Under the pieces are notes generated by a model, which was given only the letters and a program-made list of their open reading frames with translations, ran no database searches and had not been told where the DNA came from. From positions 124,001 through 188,000 of the forward strand of contig JAJXZJ010000046.1 in NCBI GenBank assembly GCA_021780105.1: a DNA stretch of 64,000 nt. The letters run 5' to 3'. Position numbers and translations under genes: made by a program. Of this stretch, positions 57,542 through 64,000 are shown one piece after another; position 1 is the first letter of the stretch, and every line of letters starts with the position of its first letter. Source of the DNA: a bacterium (GTDB taxonomy: Bacteria > Verrucomicrobiota > Verrucomicrobiia > Limisphaerales > J093).

Positions 57542-58909
57542 GTGCGCACCGCAATCTCACGTCGTTGGCCGGTCCATGCCAGGGCCGGTCTGCCGGCCGG
57601 GTTGAGTGTGCTGGTCTTGCTCGGATTTGCCTTCCTGTCCGCCGCGCTGCTGGACTGGCAGGCGGCCCATCCAGGTCAGCCGGTGCCGTGGTTCGGCGTC
57701 CGGCTGCAGCGTGCGCTCGGCGACGAAACCGTGGAGAACGGCATTTTCCTGCCTGATTTGCAGACCGCCCTTGGCACGCTGAGCGGATCGTTGATCGTTT
57801 TGTTTGGCCTGCTGCCATGCCTGGCCGGCCGGATGAACAGTTGGCTGGTGGCGCGCGAAGCCGGTGCCGGAGGGCCGCGTTTTCCGCGGATGCAACGGGC
57901 GGCCGTGTGGCTTCAGTTTGCCGGCGGTCTCGCTTTCACGGCCAGTTTCGTTCTGCCCGGCGGACCGGCGCGTTCGGGCTGGACCGCTTATCTTCCGCCG
58001 GTGGAAACCACGCCGGGCCGCCTGCGGTTCGACGCGCAAACCCTCGGCCTGTTCGGGTTGCTGCTGCTCGCTGCGGCGCTGCTTGGCTTCGCGATAAACG
58101 TCCTCGTCGCCGCAGCGTCTCGACAACCGACGGAACACGGCCGGCGGCGACTGCCGCTGTCCGGCTTCACGCAGTCATTGACGGCCGGCGTGCTGGTGTT
58201 CGCGTTGCCCGTGATGTCGGCGATTATGTTGGTGCAACTGTCGGACAACGTTTTCGGCAGTCATTTGCTTCCGGCCAGTGTCGCGCTGTGGCCCAATCCA
58301 CTCCGGTGGCTGACGCCGCCGGCGACCGTCCTATTGCTCCTGCCCGCCGTGGGCATGGCGCTTGAAATCATCGGAACCGGCCGCCGCCTGCCGGCACCCT
58401 GTTCGGCGCCCCCGACGATGGCCTGGTGGTTTGCGGCCGGCAGCATGGCGGAAAGCGTCCTGGCAATTCTGTTGGGCGGATGGTGCGTGATTGGCGCCTT
58501 TCACCGCCCCGCCGTCGGTGTGTTCCTCGATTGGCAACTCCCCCTGCACTTCGCGGCCGGCGCGGCGCTTTGTGCCGTGTTTGCCGGTGTTTGTCGCAGT
58601 CGCCCGCCAGTGACCGGCCGGGTGCCGGATGCGTTCTGGGGGCGGGTGCATGGCGTGCTGACGCTGCTCTATCTGAATCTGTGGCTGCTGGCGGATGCGC
58701 TGGCGATGTGGTGGCCGCAGACTGGGGGAGCATGGGCCAACGCGGCCCGCTTCCACGCGCTCTGGATGCTGGCACTGGCGCAGGTGCCGTTCGGCGTGAA
58801 CTGGCTTAATCTCCGATCGAACGGGCGGACGACGAAGACAACTTCACCACCAACTGTGCTGGCTGCGCCGGCAACTTCTGCCAGCCGCGCCGCCAGGCAG
58901 CCCGGTTGA
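57542..58909 (+). CDS. Haem-copper oxidase subunit I-like protein lacking most metal ligands
   Basis: 455 residues and about 12 helices, GTG start. The fold is clear from NSWLVAREAGAGGPRFPRM (99-117, cf. GNWLVPLMLGAPDMAFPR in cytochrome oxidase), SGWTAYLPP (145-153), QTLGLFGLLLL and DNVFGSHLL. Ligands are gone: helix II HG is SG (Ser81), the HPEVY motif reads PPATV (259-263, so CuB His, Glu and the cross-link Tyr are lost), and the helix X His pair aligns with Leu. Only His321 of the helix VII pair (AFHRPAVG) remains. It cannot bind haem a or CuB by the known geometry, so it is not a working oxidase. Divergent from the ABC-2 permease gene. The C-terminus is soluble and low complexity. Confidence 0.82.
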   Translation: MRTAISRRWPVHARAGLPAGLSVLVLLGFAFLSAALLDWQAAHPGQPVPWFGVRLQRALGDETVENGIFLPDLQTALGTLSGSLIVLFGLLPCLAGRMNSWLVAREAGAGGPRFPRMQRAAVWLQFAGGLAFTASFVLPGGPARSGWTAYLPPVETTPGRLRFDAQTLGLFGLLLLAAALLGFAINVLVAAASRQPTEHGRRRLPLSGFTQSLTAGVLVFALPVMSAIMLVQLSDNVFGSHLLPASVALWPNPLRWLTPPATVLLLLPAVGMALEIIGTGRRLPAPCSAPPTMAWWFAAGSMAESVLAILLGGWCVIGAFHRPAVGVFLDWQLPLHFAAGAALCAVFAGVCRSRPPVTGRVPDAFWGRVHGVLTLLYLNLWLLADALAMWWPQTGGAWANAARFHALWMLALAQVPFGVNWLNLRSNGRTTKTTSPPTVLAAPATSASRAARQPG

Positions 58910-59117
58910 TTGAACGTCATTTCCTTCGTTGAACCACAGATAGACGCGGATCAACGCGGATGGAGACGGGTTCGCCGTTGCCGGTGGGTTTCACTTCACT
59001 CGCCTGGCTCACTGTTTCGCCTTATCCGCGTGCGCCGGCGTCCACCTGCGGTTTCCCCGTCGCAGCGACGGGCCGGTTCCGGGACGTCGTGATTTTGAGC
59101 CGGCGGGGGCGTTCCGT

Positions 59118-60002
59118 TCAGTAGATGGACAGCGCGTCGAGGACCGCCTTGGTGCGACGCACTTCGTGGGTCCGGAACAGGTCCGTTTTGCCCAGCGCGG
59201 CGAGCACGGCAAAGAAGGGTTCGGCGCAGCGGACTTCTTCGCGGAAATACTCGAAGGCGTGGGGCAGGGCGTGGCAGACGGGAAAGCCCAGCTTGCGCAG
59301 GCGGAACGTATTCAAAAACACGTTCATTTGGTGCCGCACCCGCGTCGTGCTGTCCTGCAGGTTGCGATAGTAAAACCCGAGGCCTGGATCAATGAAAATC
59401 TTGGTGACGCCGGCGTTCGTCGCCATCTCAATCTGGCGGGAAAAATAGTCGTGCAGCATCGCGCAGGGATCGGCGCTGAAATCGAAATCGCCGACCGCCC
59501 GCACATTGCTTCCCTGGACGTAGCAAATGATGACGGCGGCGTCGTGCGCGCCGACGATGCGGTATATTTCTTCGTTCTGGCTGCCGGTGAGATTGAGGAT
59601 GCTCGCGCCGGCGTCAAGGCAGGCGCGAACCACGGCCGGTTGATAAGTTTCCACCGAGACAATCGCGCCGTGTTCGTCCAACGCGCGGACCACCGGCACG
59701 AGCCGGCTGTTTTGCAGCGCCTCGTCCACGCGCAGCGCGTGGGCCAGGGTGGATTCCGCCCCCACGTCCACAATGTCCGCACCCTGCGTGCAGAGGACAC
59801 AGCCCCGCTGGACGGCGCATTCGGTGGACAGGCAGACGCTCTCGCGATACCAGGAGTCGGCGGAGAGGTTGATGACTCCCATAATGGCCGGGCGCGAATT
59901 GAAGGCGAACAGGCGGTCCTTGATCGCGAATTCCAGGACCGGGCTGGCGCCGGCGGAGCGGTGCTGCTCAATCAGGCCGGCGAGGTGTTCCAACGTGAGC
60001 AT
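59118..60002 (-). CDS. Dihydropteroate synthase-like pterin-binding protein
   Basis: 294 residues from ATG 60002, a single TIM barrel of the pterin-binding family. AIMGVINLSADSWY replaces the standard MGIxNxTPDSF, and DIVDVGAESTLA is the equivalent of the second motif; the third region is IFIDPGLGFYY. In folate synthesis the enzyme joins p-aminobenzoate to a pterin. The changed first motif leaves open whether it does this or acts on another pterin. It ends near tRNA-Arg and no other folate gene is adjacent. Confidence 0.82.
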   Translation of the reverse strand: MLTLEHLAGLIEQHRSAGASPVLEFAIKDRLFAFNSRPAIMGVINLSADSWYRESVCLSTECAVQRGCVLCTQGADIVDVGAESTLAHALRVDEALQNSRLVPVVRALDEHGAIVSVETYQPAVVRACLDAGASILNLTGSQNEEIYRIVGAHDAAVIICYVQGSNVRAVGDFDFSADPCAMLHDYFSRQIEMATNAGVTKIFIDPGLGFYYRNLQDSTTRVRHQMNVFLNTFRLRKLGFPVCHALPHAFEYFREEVRCAEPFFAVLAALGKTDLFRTHEVRRTKAVLDALSIY

Positions 60003-60039
60003 AAACCATTTTAACCCCGGCAAACCGGAACACAAGAAA

Positions 60040-60116
60040 TGGCGCGCCCGCCGCGACTCGAACGCGGGACCCTCTGCTTAGAAGGCAGATGCTCTATCCA
60101 ACTGAGCTACGGGCGC
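60040..60116 (-). tRNA. tRNA-Arg (anticodon TCT)
   Basis: Minus-strand cloverleaf: acceptor GCGCCCG pairs with CGGGCGC, the anticodon loop CTTCTAA gives TCT (Arg), the T-arm has GTTCGAGTC, and CCA is encoded at the 3' end. A broken integrase lies about 50-80 bp beyond its 5' end. Confidence 0.95.
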
Positions 60117-60169
60117 AAATATTTATTACCAACTAGTTATACAATAACTGGCCGGGCAAATATGACAAA

Positions 60170-60558
60170 GTGATACTGATTGGTGATACTGCGATTGTGA
60201 AGACGAGCCAACCCGAGCACAAGCCGGTAAAGACAACCGGGCGCCATGCTCGCACGCCTTACACCAACCTTGTTTGCTCTGTCGCACCAGGAGTCTTCGT
60301 AGCGCGGTTCCGGGTAGCGGGCAAGCTCATTCGGCGCAGTCTCAACACGGACGTGCTATCGGTGGCCAGACTCCGCCTTGCCGATATTGAAAAGCACGAA
60401 CGCCAGTTGGTGGAGTCTGCGCACGACGTGGCGGCCGGGCGTCTGACGTTCTGCAACCTCGCGAAAATCCTTTCCGACTCCGTCCAATGGACCGGTCGGT
60501 GAAACCGCGCACCAAGGCTGACAATCAAGAACGCCTTAAAGCCCTGTTCAAACGGTGA
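60170..60558 (+). pseudogene. Decayed tyrosine integrase (N-terminal fragment with frameshift)
   Basis: The first 110 codons hold the N-terminal part of a phage-type integrase (VARFRVAGKLIRRSLNTDVL, then ARLRLADIEKHERQL), which stops at 60502. In a different frame the sequence continues as SVKPRTKADNQERLKALFKR (stop at 60558), the next part of the same protein family. So the gene has a frameshift near 60490 and lacks its catalytic domain. It lies on the 5' side of tRNA-Arg and reads away from it, mirroring the intact integrase at the left edge. Confidence 0.8.
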
Positions 60559-60841
60559 ACCGCGTTTGCACGGGGCATGAGTGGGGTTTGTCCGTGAACG
60601 AAACCGGGTTGCATTCCCCCCCTTTAGACCGTTCTGGCGGGGTTTGCTTGGGGTAAAGAGGGCTTCAACACTGTGAGCAATGCCGAGCCGGGCCTCGGCC
60701 ACTGACCCGGCTTCCATGCCCAAAAGGAGTCTGCGTAAAGACAATGACATGGCCAGGAGCAACTTTTTGGTCAAAGGGGCCGCGACCTTGCGGCCGCAGC
60801 CCGTGTTGTAAACGCGGTCTAGGTAAACCGCTGGAGGGGGG
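60559..60841. other. Non-coding stretch downstream of the integrase remnant
   Basis: 283 bp with no gene seen. The frames here lack coding character and no terminator with a T-run was found after the PEP-CTERM gene. Confidence 0.5.
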
Positions 60842-61501
60842 TTAGGCTTTACGGGTGCGCCGCCAAATGACGGTGCCCAGCAACCCCAGCGCCGTCAAAG
60901 CGCCGTAGGCACGCGGTTCGGGCACGACGTCAATGGCGTGCAACTGGAAGTCTGCTCCAGCAGAGCCCTTGATTTCCACCCGGATGCCGGTTACGTGACT
61001 CAAGTCACCAGAGCCGTTCGACAGCGTCAGCGTCAGATCGCCGCTATGATTGCCGCCTATCAGTTCGACGTTGCTGCTCAAGGTGCCGCTTGTCGTATCA
61101 AACCAAGCTTGCACTTGTTCGCCATTGCCGTCGGTGCCGTAGTCGTGCAGCGTAAGCGTGTTACCTGTCAGGCTGACGTCGAATCCGCTGTAACTGATTT
61201 GCACGTCCGGCGCAGCGGCGTTGTCAGACGCTTCACTGAGCTTGCTCCCGTAGGGAGATATGTTGACACCGACGGTGTCAACCGTTGCCCCGCTCGGAGT
61301 GACCGAGTAGGTGATGTTGCGTGTCCCCAGCAGACTTCCGGTTGTGGGCCCAAGGCTCACGGTCGTGGCTCCTGGAGGACTCGATATGGTCGCGCTCATG
61401 CCACCACTGGGATCGTCGAAGTCGTCAACGACGATGCCTGCATGAGCTACGCCGGTAAGCGCCAGGGCAATCCCCAGCGCTGCGTTTCTTAGGTGCTTCA
61501 T
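60842..61501 (-). CDS. PEP-CTERM sorted exported protein
   Basis: 219 residues. A signal peptide (LGIALALTGVAHA) is followed by a Gly/Ser/Thr-rich beta domain, and the C-terminus carries a VPEP motif, a hydrophobic helix and an RRTRK basic tail. This is the exosortase recognition signal, so the protein is probably cut and sorted to the cell surface. No exosortase gene is in the window. Upstream sequence is more AT-rich than most of the window. Confidence 0.9.
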   Translation of the reverse strand: MKHLRNAALGIALALTGVAHAGIVVDDFDDPSGGMSATISSPPGATTVSLGPTTGSLLGTRNITYSVTPSGATVDTVGVNISPYGSKLSEASDNAAAPDVQISYSGFDVSLTGNTLTLHDYGTDGNGEQVQAWFDTTSGTLSSNVELIGGNHSGDLTLTLSNGSGDLSHVTGIRVEIKGSAGADFQLHAIDVVPEPRAYGALTALGLLGTVIWRRTRKA

Positions 61502-61615
61502 ATTAAACCTTTCGGCTGTTGCGGTTTACTCGCACCACATGATGCGGTTGGACACCGCCAGTGTCCGCGACTCAACCGACGCCGCACCATTAGAAAATGA
61601 AAGTGCTGTAATTCT

Positions 61616-61655
61616 TAGCTAATGTCAATGTTTGTTTATGTGAACATATTAGCTA
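61616..61655. promoter_or_regulatory. Inverted repeat upstream of the PEP-CTERM gene
   Basis: TAGCTAAT (61616-61623) is matched by ATTAGCTA (61648-61655), with a weaker inner pair AATGTT and AACATATT. It lies about 115-155 bp upstream of the PEP-CTERM start in AT-rich DNA. It could be an operator or a hairpin; no known regulator is implied. Confidence 0.4.
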
Positions 61656-61930
61656 GTTGGCTGTAGTTGCAAGTGAATTCCGTTGAAGCGCATCTAAGTA
61701 ATATTGCATAACGGTGTGGCTTGCCGCCGCTTGAAGTCGCAGCAGCTAAACGGCCAGCATTCAGTAATTGTTGCACTGGTCGAACTTGGGCATCCACAGC
61801 AAGGCCGGGGCGGGGAACACCAGCAAAGACGTGGATACGCTAAAAGGTAAGGGGCTTGTTCGCTCATTCCAGGTCTAAATCGCTCGCTTGGAGCGCCTTT
61901 TCGATGTGACGAGCGCGAAACGTGGAGCCG
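61656..61930. other. Intergenic remnant DNA
   Basis: No intact gene. Near 61864-61920 a short minus-strand tail (TFRARHIEKALQASDLDLE then stop) looks coding but has no open upstream part, so it is probably the end of a lost gene. Confidence 0.35.
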
Positions 61931-62218
61931 TTACCACATGCTCAGAAGCTTTTGGAGCGTTACCGTCGTGAATTCGAGGCCGCCGGCTGGCAAACCGGTC
62001 TCAGCGTCATCACCGTCAATCATTCTCAGGTATGCCCTGATGATGCCGAATCTGTGCCCAGCCGGGCAGATCGGGTATTCCCCAAATCCGCCCTCATGCT
62101 CCCACAATCCTCCCCCATCAATGTTGGGGTATATGGTGGTGGTTCCAAGTTGATTGCGATAACTTTGGCCTCGGAAACGCCGGAAGCCTGCGGGTTGTTC
62201 GTGCTCATTCCTTCTGGG
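61931..62218 (-). other. Open frame without a start codon; possible gene fragment
   Basis: A 95-codon open stretch with protein-like composition (for example TTTIYPNIDGGGLWEHEGG and GEYPICPAGHRFGIIRAYL) ending at 61931. No ATG or GTG lies early in the frame, so it is likely the 3' part of a lost gene. The family is not recognised. Confidence 0.3.
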
Positions 62219-62520
62219 TTACTGAATCCGTCCAAGGCAGAGCCGGCTAGCCGGCAGGCGGTAACCGCACCGATGGTGTCAGCGTGCGGAAACAGCCGGA
62301 CACGCTTGGCGGCAAAGAGCGGCAACGCGTCGGCGCGAATGCGGGCGCAACCGCCCAGCATGGCCACCGGGGCGCAATCGCCTTCCCGGACTTCCACCAG
62401 CAGAAACGCACAGGTGGCCAGCAGATCGGGGCAGCCTTCCACCAGCGCAAGGGCCGAAAAGCCTCCGGCCTCCCCGATGCCCACGGGCCACGCTGCTTGC
62501 GAGCCGGACAGGCCACCGTG
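62219..62520 (-). pseudogene. Toprim-domain primase-like fragment
   Basis: The reading frame contains SGSQAAWPVGIGEAGGFSAL, then ALVEGCPDLLATCAFLLVE, then CAPVAMLGGCARIRADALPL and FPHADTIGAVTA. These follow the order seen in phage/plasmid Toprim primase-like proteins (Glu of the metal site in the VEG segment, Asp of the second site in the HAD segment). The N-terminal part is missing at 62520, where an oppositely oriented gene end begins, and the C-terminal part is lost near 62219. Confidence 0.65.
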
Positions 62521-62652
62521 GATTTGACCGACGAACAGATTCTGGAGCGGTTGCTGGCCTTGAACCTCGAACGCGCGGCGGAGGAAGCCAAAGCCGCGAA
62601 GCAGAAGAAACCCAAGGCGCAGCGCGCCAAGTCAGCCGACGAAATGGTTTAA
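62515..62652 (+). pseudogene. C-terminal fragment of a DNA methyltransferase-like gene
   Basis: The segment VDLTDEQILERLLALNLERA, then AEEAKAAKQKKPKAQ and a stop, looks like the C-terminus of class I SAM-dependent DNA methyltransferases of restriction-type systems. Everything upstream of 62515 belongs to a different gene on the other strand, so only the tail remains. Confidence 0.55.
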
Positions 62653-62655
62653 CGC

Positions 62656-62966
62656 GTGAACACCTTGCGAGATTGTTTCGGGCGGGAAGCGCGGCTGACC
62701 GATGAGCGGCGGGCGCACATTTTGGAGCACGCGGCAATGGCGGGCACGGCGGCGGAAATTGAACGGGTTTTGCGGACGCCTCAGCTTGTCCGCTGTTCGC
62801 GCACGGACGAGGCGGTGCGATTGTTCTGCGAATTCCATGTGCAAACGATTGTGGGTGGCAAATGCTGTGCGTCGTGGTTAAATACGCAGAGGGCGACGCG
62901 TTTGTCATCACCATCTACCTGACCGACAAGCCCAAAGCCGGAGAAGACTTATGGCCCAGCAAGTAA
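62656..62966 (+). pseudogene. DUF4258-like toxin-type protein with a frameshift
   Basis: The first frame gives LRDCFGREARLTDERRAHIL and SRTDEAVRLFCEFHVQTIV, then goes out of frame after GGK near 62870. In the next frame the expected ending appears: VVVKYAEGDAFVITIYLT and KPKAGEDLWPSK, with stop 62966. One missing base in GGCAAATG(G)CTG would explain it. The gene overlaps the next one by 16 bp. Such proteins are commonly paired with DUF2283 proteins in toxin-antitoxin-like cassettes; activity is unproven. Either a mutation or a sequencing error could be the cause. Confidence 0.72.
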
Positions 62967-63160
62967 ACGTGTGGTTCGACGCCGAAGCTGACTTCCTGGA
63001 AGTGCGGTTCTCGGACAAGGCCGGCTTCATGCGTGAAACCAAGAACGACGCCGTGATGGAACGGGTGGACGACGAAGGCAACATCCTGGGTTTCGCCATC
63101 ATGCAGGTAAGCCGGTTGGCGAAACAAAAACCGCTGGTGGCGGAGTTGGTTCCCGCGTGA
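62951..63160 (+). CDS. DUF2283 protein, putative antitoxin partner
   Basis: 69 residues, intact. VNVWFDAEADFLEVRFSD and VMERVDDEGNILGFAIM are the DUF2283 signature. It starts inside the last 16 bp of the frameshifted upstream gene, the usual layout of this pair, so it is probably co-translated. The family's antitoxin role is inferred from gene pairing. Confidence 0.85.
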   Translation: MAQQVNVWFDAEADFLEVRFSDKAGFMRETKNDAVMERVDDEGNILGFAIMQVSRLAKQKPLVAELVPA

Positions 63161-63342
63161 ACAGGCGCGGCCATTCCCGGCGGAATGACGGGGAGCATTG
63201 CCCGGGGCCGCACGGGTGAACAGCGCCCGGTTCGACGGGCCGGAATGCTGGCAGCCGGGGTGAACGGGCCGAAACAGTCTTTGCCGGTTGCTTGCAGACG
63301 GTTTCCGGCCTGGTGGCGACAGCGGGAAACACACTTCACGAA
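63161..63342. other. Short GC-rich gap with imperfect repeats
   Basis: 182 bp before the GNAT gene. GGGTGAAC recurs (near 63214 and 63258) together with GGCCGGAATG-like words. No gene seen. Confidence 0.35.
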
Positions 63343-63870
63343 ATGAGCGATTCCCCATGTGACCTGCGGCAACCGCCGCCGGCGATTTCGCTGCGACCGG
63401 AGCGGCGCGAGGACGAACCTTTTTTGTTTGAGGTCTATGCCAGCACCCGCGAGGAGGAGTTGAACCAGACCGGATGGGATCTCGCCACGCGCCGCGCTTT
63501 TCTGGACCTGCAATTCCAGGCGATGCGCCGGGGCTACCGCAGCATGTTCCCGCGGGGGGAATTCACCATCATCCTCCTGGCGGGGCAGCCGGTGGGCCGG
63601 CAAGTGATGAACCGCTCGGAAACGGAGATTCGACTGGTGGACGTGGCGTTGTTGCCGCAACACCGGGGTCAGGGCGTTGGCACCCGCCTGCTCCAGGATT
63701 TGCTCGCGGAGGCATCAAGCACAGACAAGACGGTCTGCCTGCATGTGTTGAAGGGCAGCCGGTCCGCCCGGCTTTACGAGCGCCTGGGGTTCCGACGCGT
63801 GGGAGCGGACGGGATTTATGATCGCATGGAGTGGAACATGGTGGCGTCCGGCTCTTCGCCGAGGCTTTGA
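63343..63870 (+). CDS. GNAT family N-acetyltransferase
   Basis: 175 residues. The acetyl-CoA binding motif A is LLPQHRGQGVGTRLLQDLL and the C-terminal ARLYERLGFRRVG segment is also typical. The N-terminal RPERREDEPFLFEVYASTR form is the subgroup often found next to DUF6916 and phage-tail-collar (Mdp) genes. Acceptor unknown. ATG 63343 chosen because upstream sequence is non-coding. Confidence 0.9.
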   Translation: MSDSPCDLRQPPPAISLRPERREDEPFLFEVYASTREEELNQTGWDLATRRAFLDLQFQAMRRGYRSMFPRGEFTIILLAGQPVGRQVMNRSETEIRLVDVALLPQHRGQGVGTRLLQDLLAEASSTDKTVCLHVLKGSRSARLYERLGFRRVGADGIYDRMEWNMVASGSSPRL

Positions 63871-63878
63871 GCGCGCCT

Positions 63879-64000
63879 TCAGACTGGCTTGATCAGGCGG
63901 CTAAAGACGACCTGGTAATGAAGGGACGCCGCATCGCGTCCGACCGGCACGACGAACAGATCGAACTGCCCGATCTGGTCGTGTTCGAACCGATACATCT
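63879..64000 (-). CDS. DUF6916-like protein, cut by the right edge
   Basis: Only the C-terminal 39-40 codons are in the window: MYRFEHDQIGQFDLFVVPVG followed by HYQVVFSRLIKPV and stop. This matches the usual ending of DUF6916 proteins, which occur with tail-collar proteins and GNAT enzymes. It converges with the GNAT gene (8-bp gap). Confidence 0.6.
   Translation of the reverse strand, partial: MYRFEHDQIGQFDLFVVPVGRDAASLHYQVVFSRLIKPV

Noticed and set aside
61922-62527. 201-codon plus-strand open frame
   Set aside because: It overlaps the Toprim fragment in antisense and its translation is Ser/Pro/Arg-rich; only its first residues look protein-like.

Overview
This is a GC-rich bacterial chromosome segment, most likely from the Verrucomicrobiota (PVC superphylum). 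The pointers are a chlamydial/plant-type LL-diaminopimelate aminotransferase, a PEP-CTERM exosortase substrate, a verrucomicrobial pseudopilin-like segment, and Planctomycetes/Verrucomicrobia-style membrane and TIM-barrel proteins. Family assignments come from reading motifs in the translated sequence; no database search was run.

Layout. 0-1.3 kb: a tyrosine integrase cut by the left edge, beside tRNA-Lys. 1.4-5 kb: a TonB-dependent receptor and a flippase-like membrane protein. 5.2-17.7 kb: one leftward complex I operon (nuoA-B-C-D-I-H-J-K-L-M-M-N) with many 4-bp start/stop overlaps, two nuoM genes and no nuoE, nuoF or nuoG. 17.7-26 kb: more leftward genes, namely a small conserved protein, a lipoprotein, an FmdB zinc ribbon, an RND pump with its adaptor and an amino acid permease. 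26-33 kb: a mix of small enzymes and membrane proteins, including a VOC protein, an NAD(P)-binding protein, MarC and a glycosyltransferase. 33.5-40.5 kb: one 2,349-codon gene that looks like two related envelope proteins fused, with a pseudopilin-like piece inside. 40.5-58.9 kb: an IS3-type remnant, a beta-helix protein, dapL, sugar isomerase and oxidoreductase genes, an ABC exporter, a propeller-type sensor kinase, an ABC-2 permease and a haem-copper-oxidase-like protein that has lost most metal ligands. 59-60.1 kb: a dihydropteroate-synthase-like gene and tRNA-Arg. 60.2-63.3 kb: decayed mobile DNA holding a broken integrase, a PEP-CTERM gene, primase and methyltransferase fragments and a toxin-antitoxin-like pair with a frameshift. 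63.3-64 kb: a GNAT gene and the edge of a DUF6916-like gene.

How it fits together. The core between the two tRNA genes is metabolic and envelope-related, with respiration (complex I), export and uptake, and lysine/peptidoglycan precursor synthesis. Mobile DNA sits outside both tRNAs. In both cases the integrase lies on the 5' side of the tRNA and is read away from it. The most unusual items are the ligand-depleted oxidase-like protein, the fused giant protein and the four-antiporter complex I without an NADH module.
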